Shown: positions 32,825 through 40,288 of the stretch, one piece after another
How the letters are laid out: every line of letters starts with the position of its first letter
Numbering within the stretch: position 1 is the first letter of the stretch
From: Bacillota bacterium
GTDB lineage: Bacteria; Bacillota; Clostridia; Christensenellales; Aristaeellaceae
Direction: 5' to 3'
Length of the DNA: 47,011 nucleotides
Assembly: GCA_023425025.1 (NCBI GenBank)
Contig: JAFADG010000033.1
Location: forward strand, 1-47,011
The notes under the pieces: generated by a model
The model's input: the letters and a program-made list of their open reading frames with translations, nothing else
What the model was told of the DNA's origin: nothing
The model's database searches: none
Program-made: the position numbers and the translations under genes

Positions 32825-33433
32825 ATGAAGGAAGGTTTTGTTTATCTGGATGATGTGCTGCCCGGAATATTCTGGGACGCGAAATATGCTACGGAGGACA
32901 ATTTCACAGGTTCAAAAGTGGATGGATATCATGCAAACCGCGTTGCAGGGACAAGCGAGATGGCCGCCGCGCTTTTGAATGCTGTTTCCCTTGCGGCGAT
33001 GTCGGGATATGGCTTGCTGCTTTGGGATGGCTACCGCCCCCAGCACGCCGTTGATTGCTTCCTGCGCTGGGCGGATGCCCCCGAGGATGGGCGGACCAAG
33101 GCAAAGCATTATCCAAACATCGCAAAGGGCGACATGGTTCCCCTGGGTTATGTGGCGCCAAAGTCCGGGCACAGCCGGGGCAGCGCCATCGACCTGACGC
33201 TCTGTGACAGGTCAAGCGGACAGATGATCGATATGGGCGGCGGCTTCGATTTGATGGACGTTCGCTCGCACCACGGCGCGCAGGGGCTGCCCCCGGCGGC
33301 AGCCAAAAATCGCGAAATCCTGCGGGAAATCATGGAGAAATGCGGCTTTAAAGCCTTTGCGCAGGAATGGTGGCACTATTCCCTCAAAAAAGAACCCTAT
33401 CCGAATCAGTATTTTGATTTTCCGATAGAATAG
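32825..33433 (+). CDS. vanX: D,D-dipeptidase VanX
   Basis: 202 residues, exactly the length of VanX from VanA. The ATG at 32825 lies one base after the vanY stop, with GGGAGA ahead. VanX hydrolyses D-Ala-D-Ala in the cytoplasm. Known active-site residues are at identical positions: R71 in LLWDGYRPQ, H116 and D123 in SGHSRGSAIDLTL, E181 and H184 in EWWHY. The N-terminal GFVYLDDV-x3-I-x-WDAKYA and the C-terminal PNQYFDFP also match. The stop is followed by the vanRS promoter within 13 bases. Confidence 0.96.
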   Translation: MKEGFVYLDDVLPGIFWDAKYATEDNFTGSKVDGYHANRVAGTSEMAAALLNAVSLAAMSGYGLLLWDGYRPQHAVDCFLRWADAPEDGRTKAKHYPNIAKGDMVPLGYVAPKSGHSRGSAIDLTLCDRSSGQMIDMGGGFDLMDVRSHHGAQGLPPAAAKNREILREIMEKCGFKAFAQEWWHYSLKKEPYPNQYFDFPIE

Positions 33434-33445
33434 GGAGCATATCAG

Positions 33446-33474
33446 TTGACAGCCCGCCCCTATCCCCCTATCAT
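33446..33474 (+). promoter_or_regulatory. Consensus promoter for vanRS
   Basis: TTGACA (33446-33451), 17-base spacer, TATCAT (33469-33474). Predicted start near 33481, only about 11 bases before the vanR ATG, so the leader is very short and the ribosome site (GGTGATG) weak. Confidence 0.78.
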
Positions 33475-33491
33475 GTGTTGATGGTGATGAA

Positions 33492-34190
33492 ATGAACGAA
33501 ACGATTCTGGTCGTGGACGACGAACGGGAAATCGCGGACCTTGTGGAGTTCTACCTCAAAAACGAGGGGTATGACGTCTGCAAGTTCTACAGCGGAGCGG
33601 AGGCGCTGCAGTGCGCGGCGGAGCGGCAGCTGGACCTGGCCATATTGGATATCATGCTCCCGGATGTGGATGGCTATGAAATCTGCCGTTCCATCCGGGA
33701 AAAGTACACCTACCCCATTCTCATGCTGACGGCGAAGGAAGAGGAGATCGACAAGATCGCCGGCCTTGCGCTGGGCGCCGACGACTATGTGACCAAGCCG
33801 TTCCGGCCTTTGGAATTGGTGGCGCGCGTCAAGGCGCAGCTTCGGCGCTATACGCGTTACAACGCCGGGCAAAGCGACCGCCGCGAGAACGTGCTGGCGG
33901 TGCGTGGGCTTACGCTGAATATTGATACACATGAATGCACGCTGGATGAAAAGCCGCTGCAGCTGACGCCGATTGAATTTTCCATTCTGTGGCTGTTATG
34001 CGAATCGCCGGGCAAGGTCATCCCGGCGGAAGAGATATTTGAGCGCGTTTGGGGTGAAAAATATCTGAATAACGCCAACAACACCGTCATGGTGCACATC
34101 CGGCACCTGCGGGAGAAGCTGCACGATTCGCCTGAACGACCAAAGTATATTCGGACCGTATGGGGAGTTGGCTATAAACTTGAAAAATGA
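33492..34190 (+). CDS. vanR: Response regulator VanR (VanA-type)
   Basis: 232 residues. Receiver residues D9-D10, D53 (AILDIMLPD), T80 and K102 are present, with the VanR-like run ILVVDDEREIADLVEFYLKNE at the start. The winged-helix DNA-binding domain ends VHIRHLREKLHDSPERPKYIRTVWGVGYKLEK, very like VanR from VanA. It is expected to activate vanH and the following genes and possibly the divergent vanW. The last 23 bases overlap the vanS start. Unlike VanA and VanB, the regulators follow the resistance genes here. Confidence 0.95.
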   Translation: MNETILVVDDEREIADLVEFYLKNEGYDVCKFYSGAEALQCAAERQLDLAILDIMLPDVDGYEICRSIREKYTYPILMLTAKEEEIDKIAGLALGADDYVTKPFRPLELVARVKAQLRRYTRYNAGQSDRRENVLAVRGLTLNIDTHECTLDEKPLQLTPIEFSILWLLCESPGKVIPAEEIFERVWGEKYLNNANNTVMVHIRHLREKLHDSPERPKYIRTVWGVGYKLEK

Positions 34191-35202
34191 TGAACGGAAC
34201 TTCCTGCGCAAATGCGTGCTAACCGCTTTTCTCATCATTACGGCGATTTTGGCTGTGCTGTGGATCATCGATACAATGTTCAACGGCGCTCTGCTGGACC
34301 TCCTCGTGCTGCTTTCCGGCAGTGTATTCAAAGGCAATTGGCCCGCACGGAGTGTACTGTTGGGCATCGGCCTCATAGCCATGCTGCTCATATCGCTGGT
34401 TGGCATTGTGACCGTATACGGAACCTATAAGTCGCAGCATACGCTGTACCTGGAAGCCAGAACCGAGGCGGAGCGCGCCAAAGCATTGGCGGAAACGGAG
34501 ATGCAGCGCAAAAGCGATTTGATTACCTATCTTGCCCACGACCTGAAGACCCCTCTCGCGTCCGTCATCGCTTATCTGAATCTGTTGGAAGAATCGCCGG
34601 AGCTTGCGCCGGCTGATCGTGCCAAATATGTCGGCATTGCGCTGAACAAGGCGTACAGGCTGGAACAGCTCATCGAGGAATTATTTGAAATCATCCGCTT
34701 CAACCTGCAAACGATCACGCTGAACGAGGAACAGATCAATCTGAAATTCATGCTGGAGCAGCTGGCAGACGAGTTCTATCCCATCCTGCTTGCGCAGGGC
34801 AAGAGCATCACCGTTTCTTGCGAAGAAGGCCTCGCATTGCGCGGCGATTCGGACAAGCTGGCCCGCGTATTCAACAACATTCTGAAAAACGCCGCCGCTT
34901 ACAGCCATGAAAATACCGTGATCGCTGTTTCCGCACGTCAAAATCAGAATGGAACCGAGATTCAATTTGAAAACCACGGTGACCCGATCCCCAAGCAAAA
35001 GCAGGAAATCATTTTCGAGAAGTTCTACCGGCTGGATGCGTCCCGCGCCACAAAAACGGGCGGCGCCGGGCTGGGGCTTGCCATCGCAAAGGAAATTGTG
35101 CAAGCGCACAGCGGAACCGTATCGGTTGCCAGTGATACGGAGGCCACGGTTTTTACCGTATTCATACCGGCCGGGACTTTGGATGGCCGTTTGCAGCCGT
35201 AG
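34168..35202 (+). CDS. vanS: Sensor kinase VanS
   Basis: 344 residues from a TTG at 34168 inside the vanR end, shortly after GGGGAG. Two membrane segments (about 15-35 and 63-85) enclose a short outer loop of about 27 residues. A coiled region (AERAKALAETEMQRKSD) leads to HisKA with H124 in YLAHDLKTPLASVIAYLNLL. The ATPase domain has NNILKNAAAYSHENT, EKFYRLDASRA and GGAGLGLAIAKEIV. It resembles VanS of VanA in the kinase part. It should phosphorylate and dephosphorylate VanR. The inducer range (vancomycin, teicoplanin) cannot be told from sequence. No terminator follows. Confidence 0.94.
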   Translation: MAINLKNDERNFLRKCVLTAFLIITAILAVLWIIDTMFNGALLDLLVLLSGSVFKGNWPARSVLLGIGLIAMLLISLVGIVTVYGTYKSQHTLYLEARTEAERAKALAETEMQRKSDLITYLAHDLKTPLASVIAYLNLLEESPELAPADRAKYVGIALNKAYRLEQLIEELFEIIRFNLQTITLNEEQINLKFMLEQLADEFYPILLAQGKSITVSCEEGLALRGDSDKLARVFNNILKNAAAYSHENTVIAVSARQNQNGTEIQFENHGDPIPKQKQEIIFEKFYRLDASRATKTGGAGLGLAIAKEIVQAHSGTVSVASDTEATVFTVFIPAGTLDGRLQP

Positions 35203-35289
35203 GCCTTGCGCAGCTCCCAGTCCATCTGAGGGTTTTCATATGCGAAAAAACGTTCCCCATCCATTGCATCGGAGAGCATTCAATATTTT

Positions 35290-35550
35290 ACAATCCGATA
35301 TAAGGTATACCTCTTGGGGGAGCAGTCCCTTTTTCTTCATGTCGGCCATCTTCTCGTCGGCAGTGTATACCTCCGCCCTGCCGGTATACTGTTCTGCCGG
35401 CACCGGAGACTGCTCGGTGGTGAAATCCTCCGCTTCTATCCCGATCAACCGGGCTTTCAGGCACAAAAGGATATCCTTGGTGACCAGAATAACCGGCGTC
35501 CAGTTGGCCGCTATATCCAAGCGCAGTCTTAAGGTCAATCGATGTCCCTG
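35290..35550 (-). pseudogene. Fragment of a PhoH-like protein (PIN-domain part)
   Basis: A minus-strand stretch reads VILVTKDILLCLKARLIGIEAEDFTTEQ and then EEKMADMKKKGL-like text (ADEKMADMKKKGL), the end of the PIN half of PhoH/YlaK-type proteins, with YTGRAEVY between. The ATPase half is missing downstream, and the upstream part breaks into another frame. It lies 88 bases beyond the vanS stop, so it marks the right boundary of the resistance cluster. The remainder of the gap 35203-35658 has no intact gene; minus-strand codons at about 35210-35280 may be another gene relic. Confidence 0.7.
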
Positions 35551-35658
35551 CCAAACAGCGCGGCATTGAATAATCTTTCATATCTCTTTCCAAAATAAAT
35601 TGTACATGAAAGGAAAGGGCTGTCCCGAAGCGAGAAAATCGCGGCGAGACACCCCGTT

Positions 35659-36453
35659 TTAGTTTTTGACTGACCAGACCGTTGCGCGGTAAGTGGTTTC
35701 ATCCAACGGCTCGGGAACCGGTTCGCAGGTATAGTTCTTATACGTCCGCTCGATGGAAAGCCCCGCCTTTGTGAGCCAGCCGTACACCTGCGCCTGCGTC
35801 GGGATGTGCTTGTGCCATATCTCGGGCAGAATGAATCTTTCGCCGTTGTTCTGCGTGATCTCGATATGGCCCGTGCCCGAGCAGAGGCGGGTCGCCGGGT
35901 CGAACACGGAACCGAAGCTCACGGTCCTCCCGAACGTTCCCATGTCATCGAAACCTTTGAAATAGCTGCCTTCCCCAAGGCGGTTGAAAACCGACGCGGG
36001 GTCGTGGGTAAGGTCAAAGTCCAGATAAAGGTGCCCGCCGCGGCGAAGGGCGGATGCCGCCTTGCGGATGAAGCTCTCCTGCGCCGACTCGTAATCCGCC
36101 GCCGCCTCGATGTTGATGAGTATGTTCCCCGCGAGAACAACGGCATCATAGCCTTCGCCCCAGTCTTCCTTCAGCGCGTCCGCCTTGAAGCAGTTCAGGC
36201 TGCCCAGGCCTTTTGAACGGCTGCAGCAGCGCAAAAGCATATGCTCGTCGATGTCGAAGCCCGTCACCGTATGCCCCGCCTGTGCCAGCGGCACGCAGAT
36301 GCGCCCGCCGCCGCAGGCAGGTTCAAGGATGTTGAGGGGACCGTTGGTATAGACGGAAAGTACCTTTAGAAGAAACTCCACGTCGTTCGTCTGATTTTCG
36401 AACTGCTCGTAGATGCTTGCATACCAGTGCCTGGCGATGAATTCCCTGTTCAA
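35659..36453 (-). CDS. Class I SAM-dependent methyltransferase
   Basis: 264 residues from a TTG at 36453, 7 bases after GGGAGG. The ATG at 36468 lacks a site. Motif I is ILEPACGGGRICVPLAQAG, motif II is TVTGFDIDEHML, motif III is GYDAVVLAGNILINI, followed by GGHLYLDFDLTHDP. This is the Methyltransf_25 type, acting on small molecules or protein. Substrate unknown. Isolated between the PhoH relic and an MFS gene on the same strand (gap 36454-36716, where only AT-rich sequence is seen). Confidence 0.87.
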   Translation of the reverse strand: MNREFIARHWYASIYEQFENQTNDVEFLLKVLSVYTNGPLNILEPACGGGRICVPLAQAGHTVTGFDIDEHMLLRCCSRSKGLGSLNCFKADALKEDWGEGYDAVVLAGNILINIEAAADYESAQESFIRKAASALRRGGHLYLDFDLTHDPASVFNRLGEGSYFKGFDDMGTFGRTVSFGSVFDPATRLCSGTGHIEITQNNGERFILPEIWHKHIPTQAQVYGWLTKAGLSIERTYKNYTCEPVPEPLDETTYRATVWSVKN

Positions 36454-36716
36454 ACTGCTTCCTCCCATTTTATTGGAGGGTTACAGCGCAGTCACCCTCC
36501 ATACGATTTTGATGCCAAAAGCAGCCTTCTTACCCATGTTCAACACCCTTTCGTTTTTGAATCGTACGGCGCTCGCAACGGGGAGTAACGCGCCTGTATA
36601 GATGAAGTATAGCACAAAAAGTCAGGCCTGGAAGCTCCAAGGGGCGAACAAATATCATATTCGTTTCTGTGAATCGGGCTGAGGCCCCGCATCCAATACG
36701 CAGGCCTGCCCTGTTG

Positions 36717-38057
36717 TCAGCGCAATTTTTCCTCATCGGGCTGCATCCGGGGGATGGCCCAGCGTATATACACGCACATGAGCATAACGCATGCGAATTT
36801 GATCCATACAAGAAACTGTGAACCGGAAAACAGAAGCCCGATGAATGGATAGGGCGCGTGAGGCTCCACAATGGAAAGGAAGCCTGTGCCCAGCATGGAG
36901 CCCGCCAGTACGGCCAGGTTGCAGACAAGGTTCCAGAACGTGACGCAGGAGTCGTTGTTGCCGCGGGGCAGGTTGATATACATGAGATTTGCGAACACCA
37001 GGTTGAGCCCTACGGCATCAATGCCCTGCAGCACGGAAACGGCGACATATACCCAAACCGTCTGCCGCGTGGAAAAACCGATCAGAAGCTCTGTAACGCC
37101 TTCGAAGAATACGGAAAACAGCAGCACCGAAAACCACGAATAGCGGTTGATGGCCCGCCGCCAATACTTCATCAGAAAGATGTTGCCCAGCGTGTATACG
37201 ACCGTGCCGATATACATATAGGTGTAGCCCAGGCCCATGGTGTTGATAACGTAGTAGGGCCATGTGCTTGCGTTAAAGTTGGCGATGGCATTCCACAGTA
37301 TCGCGACCCACGCGGTCAGCAGAAATTTACGCGATTTGAAGGGCGTCATGAAGATTTCTTTGATTGCCGGCGTCCCCTGCGTGTGATAAGGGAACTCCTG
37401 CGGGATCAGATAAAGCTGCAGCCCGGTGAGCACGAACACGCCCATCGCGATAAAGCGCAGCACCATGATGGTCTGCGCCTGCTGCGGGGAACCCGCAAGC
37501 GAATCCGCCAGCAATGAGGAACCGATTCCAAAAACCGTGCTCACAAGCGAGCCGATCAGGTTCGTATAGGAAAAAAAAGCGTTGCGATCCTCTCCATCAG
37601 GCACAAAGTGGACATGCCACGCGAACGTGCCGGAACCCAGCAGCGCGTTGGAGACGTTTCCGGCAAACAGGAAGATGGCAAACCACAGCGTGCGCTGCGC
37701 GCTGTCCGTAACCAAAAGCGGCATAACCGTAGTGGCAAGCAGCACGCACACAAAATAGAACAGATGGTTGAACAGCAAAAGGCCCCGCCGGCGCTTAAGC
37801 TTGCGGAAGATCAGCGGCGTAAAAAGGCTGAATCCCCACGCGATGTACGGGATAAATGTGATGATGCCGACGCGGACGATATCGATGCCGTTCACCGACA
37901 GGAAACCCGTATGGAACACGCCCGTGATGAAGATGTTGCCGAAGCTGAACAATACCGTATTCAGCAGCAGCGCGGTCCTGCCGGTGCACAGCGGATCCTT
38001 AAAGTTGAATATCCGAAAAAACTCCCAATACTGTCGTCTTTCTCGCATGGAACGCAT
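36717..38057 (-). CDS. MFS transporter
   Basis: 446 residues from the ATG at 38057, with GAGGAG about 11 bases ahead. The open frame continues to 38138. About twelve membrane segments are visible, with the charged cytoplasmic loop FRKLKRRRGLLLF after segment 2. The family resembles uncharacterised clostridial MFS proteins (IFNFKDPLCTGRTALLLNTVLFSFGNIFITGVF and NLVFANLMYINLPRGNNDSCVTFWNLVCNLA). The last region (NNDSCVTFWN) suggests the group often annotated as MFS sugar or oligopeptide carriers, but the substrate is not known. It is divergent from the ABC exporter genes. Confidence 0.85.
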   Translation of the reverse strand: MRSMRERRQYWEFFRIFNFKDPLCTGRTALLLNTVLFSFGNIFITGVFHTGFLSVNGIDIVRVGIITFIPYIAWGFSLFTPLIFRKLKRRRGLLLFNHLFYFVCVLLATTVMPLLVTDSAQRTLWFAIFLFAGNVSNALLGSGTFAWHVHFVPDGEDRNAFFSYTNLIGSLVSTVFGIGSSLLADSLAGSPQQAQTIMVLRFIAMGVFVLTGLQLYLIPQEFPYHTQGTPAIKEIFMTPFKSRKFLLTAWVAILWNAIANFNASTWPYYVINTMGLGYTYMYIGTVVYTLGNIFLMKYWRRAINRYSWFSVLLFSVFFEGVTELLIGFSTRQTVWVYVAVSVLQGIDAVGLNLVFANLMYINLPRGNNDSCVTFWNLVCNLAVLAGSMLGTGFLSIVEPHAPYPFIGLLFSGSQFLVWIKFACVMLMCVYIRWAIPRMQPDEEKLR

Positions 38058-38324
38058 CTGGCCGCGCTCTCCTCTTTCTAAAACTGAATATCCGGCCGGG
38101 CAGGGAAACGAACGATAAGATAGAGGATTCGTGGCCACTATGATCCCAGAAACAGACTGAAGGCGGCTTTTGACCGTTGATATCCTATCATATTCTCCTG
38201 GCCAAAAACAAGCTCTTCCGTATCAAATTTGTATAGTGTTTGCAGTACCGAAATGTATTCTTGGTTGCGTCTCGTTTCAGGCTGACTGCCCTCTGCCGAA
38301 CGGTGCTCATTTTGCAGGAGTTCC

Positions 38325-38353
38325 TTGACAGTACCGCGTTTTTTCTATATAAC
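38325..38353 (+). promoter_or_regulatory. Sigma-A promoter of the ABC exporter pair
   Basis: TTGACA (38325-38330), 17-base spacer, TATAAC (38348-38353). The leader to the ATG at 38399 is about 40 bases. The rest of the gap 38058-38398 holds no gene and no clear promoter for the minus-strand MFS gene. Confidence 0.75.
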
Positions 38354-38398
38354 ATATACCGTACAAAAGCGTTTATATCAAACAAGGCAGAGGAGAAA

Positions 38399-40288
38399 AT
38401 GACAAAAACACGAAACCCTCACAGCAGCATTTGGGGCGCCATAAAGCTCTCCCTTTCCGCGTACTGGCAAGTGCGCAAATCGCTGGTGATTTGCTGCGCG
38501 CTGGCGGTTATTTTTCGCGTGGCGCTGCCCTACGCGGGCATTTACATGCCCAAAGCTGTCATTGACTTGATCGGGCAGCAATCGGATGCTTCCCATTTTC
38601 TGCTCGTGGTAGGCGCCCTGGCGCTGATGATGGTGGCGCTGGGCTATGGAAAAAGCTTCACCGACAGCATTGTTGATCATTGCATGGGTACCACGGGTAT
38701 CTTTTCCTTCATGCTCAAAACGGTAGCCAAACAGATCAACATGGATTATGAGCAGCTGGAGCATCCCGATTTCAAAGCTGTCATGGACAAATCGGAAAAG
38801 GCGGTGCAGAGCAACCATACATTGGCGATGAATATCCCGCGAACGCTTGTACAGCTTTTATCCAATGTTTTTGGCTTTCTGCTCTACGCCGGCGTCATCG
38901 CCCGGGTCAACCCCGTCATTTTGCTTGTGCTGCTGTTTTGCGCGGCGTGCAACTGGTGGGCTCTGGCGCGCTCCCGCAAGTATAACGAGGCCACCCGCGA
39001 GGAGCGCGGCAAGCTGAACCGCAAATACTTGGCCCTGCAAAACACCATGCGCGATCCGGCGTCCGCCAAGGACATACGCATGTACGGCGCGTTTCCGTGG
39101 CTGAAGGATTTTCTGCAAGCGCTGCGCAAGCAGAATCGCGCGGCGGAAAAAGCCGTGCTGACCAAACAAATGCAGGCAAACCTGATGGATGGCGCGATGA
39201 TTTTGCTGCGCGACGGCATCGCATACGCCTTGCTTATCTCCCTTCTACTGCAAAACAAGCTGGAATTGGGCGAGTTTGTATTTGTGTTTGCCGCAATCGG
39301 CGCGCTGGGGGGCTGGATTTCCGGCATTTTGGTTGCCGCCAGCGATTTGGCGAAGTCCGCCGTGGAGATGGCGGATATGCAGGCCATGCTCAAATACCCT
39401 GACCGCATGAACACGGGCGTGGGCGCGATACTGCCGGGAAGCGAAGCCTTGCCGCCGGAAATCCGCTTTGAAAATGTCAGCTATACCTACCCGAAAGCGG
39501 AAAAACCCGCGCTGCGCCATGTCAACCTCACCATTCGCCCGGGCGAACGTCTGGCGGTGGTTGGCGCGAACGGCGCCGGCAAAACCACGTTTGTGAAGCT
39601 GCTCTGCGGCCTTTATCTGCCCACGGAAGGGCAGGTCTCCTACGCGGGCAAGCCGCTGCTTGCCTATAACCGAGACGAATTGTACACCCAGTTTTCGCCT
39701 GTATTTCAGGATATCCACCTTCTTTCCGCGGACTTCGCCGGCAACGTCAGCCAGCAGCCGCCGGATGTGACCGACTGCGCCAAAGTGGCCCAATGCCTTG
39801 CGCTGGCCGGCCTGAGCGAAAAGGTAAGCAGCCTCCCGGAAAAGGAAAAAACGCTGCTCGTCCGGGCGGTAAACGTCAGCGCCATTGAGCTTTCCGGCGG
39901 CGAAAAGCAAAAGCTGGCCATGGCGCGGGCGCTGTACAAGGATGCGCCCGTCATTTTGCTGGATGAGCCCACCGCCGCGCTGGACCCGTTGGCGGAGAAC
40001 GAGGTGTATCAAAAATACGCGGAGCTGACGCAGGGCAAGACCAGCGTATACATCTCCCACCGGCTGGCAAGCACCCGTTTTTGCGACCGCATCATATTGA
40101 TTGACGGCGCGGCGGAAAGGGATTCTATTGCGGAAATGGGCACCCACGAGGAACTCATGCGGCTTGGGGGCATTTATGCCCATATGTTTGAAACGCAGGC
40201 CAGTTATTATCAGCAAAACAGCGGGACAGACGCGGAGCGTATGACATTGTGCGGTATCCGCGGGGAGGGGCAGGCCGATGGAGAATAA
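38399..40288 (+). CDS. ABC exporter half-transporter, subunit 1
   Basis: 629 residues from the ATG at 38399, with GAGGAG just ahead. The frame is open to 38240, but the promoter lies within that. Membrane domain of six segments (about residues 20-330), then a nucleotide-binding domain with Walker A GANGAGKT (389-396), signature LSGGEKQKLAMARAL, Walker B VILLDE followed by PTAALDPL (about 517-530) and the H of ISHRLAST. This is a type IV exporter (peptide, drug or lipid). It overlaps the next exporter gene by 11 bases, so the two make a heterodimer. Both sites seem intact, unlike many heterodimers with one degenerate site. Confidence 0.92.
   Translation: MTKTRNPHSSIWGAIKLSLSAYWQVRKSLVICCALAVIFRVALPYAGIYMPKAVIDLIGQQSDASHFLLVVGALALMMVALGYGKSFTDSIVDHCMGTTGIFSFMLKTVAKQINMDYEQLEHPDFKAVMDKSEKAVQSNHTLAMNIPRTLVQLLSNVFGFLLYAGVIARVNPVILLVLLFCAACNWWALARSRKYNEATREERGKLNRKYLALQNTMRDPASAKDIRMYGAFPWLKDFLQALRKQNRAAEKAVLTKQMQANLMDGAMILLRDGIAYALLISLLLQNKLELGEFVFVFAAIGALGGWISGILVAASDLAKSAVEMADMQAMLKYPDRMNTGVGAILPGSEALPPEIRFENVSYTYPKAEKPALRHVNLTIRPGERLAVVGANGAGKTTFVKLLCGLYLPTEGQVSYAGKPLLAYNRDELYTQFSPVFQDIHLLSADFAGNVSQQPPDVTDCAKVAQCLALAGLSEKVSSLPEKEKTLLVRAVNVSAIELSGGEKQKLAMARALYKDAPVILLDEPTAALDPLAENEVYQKYAELTQGKTSVYISHRLASTRFCDRIILIDGAAERDSIAEMGTHEELMRLGGIYAHMFETQASYYQQNSGTDAERMTLCGIRGEGQADGE

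Noticed and set aside
39245..40216. Long minus-strand ORF opposite the first ABC exporter
   Set aside because: Antisense shadow of the conserved ATP-binding domain, with no start site or motif of its own.
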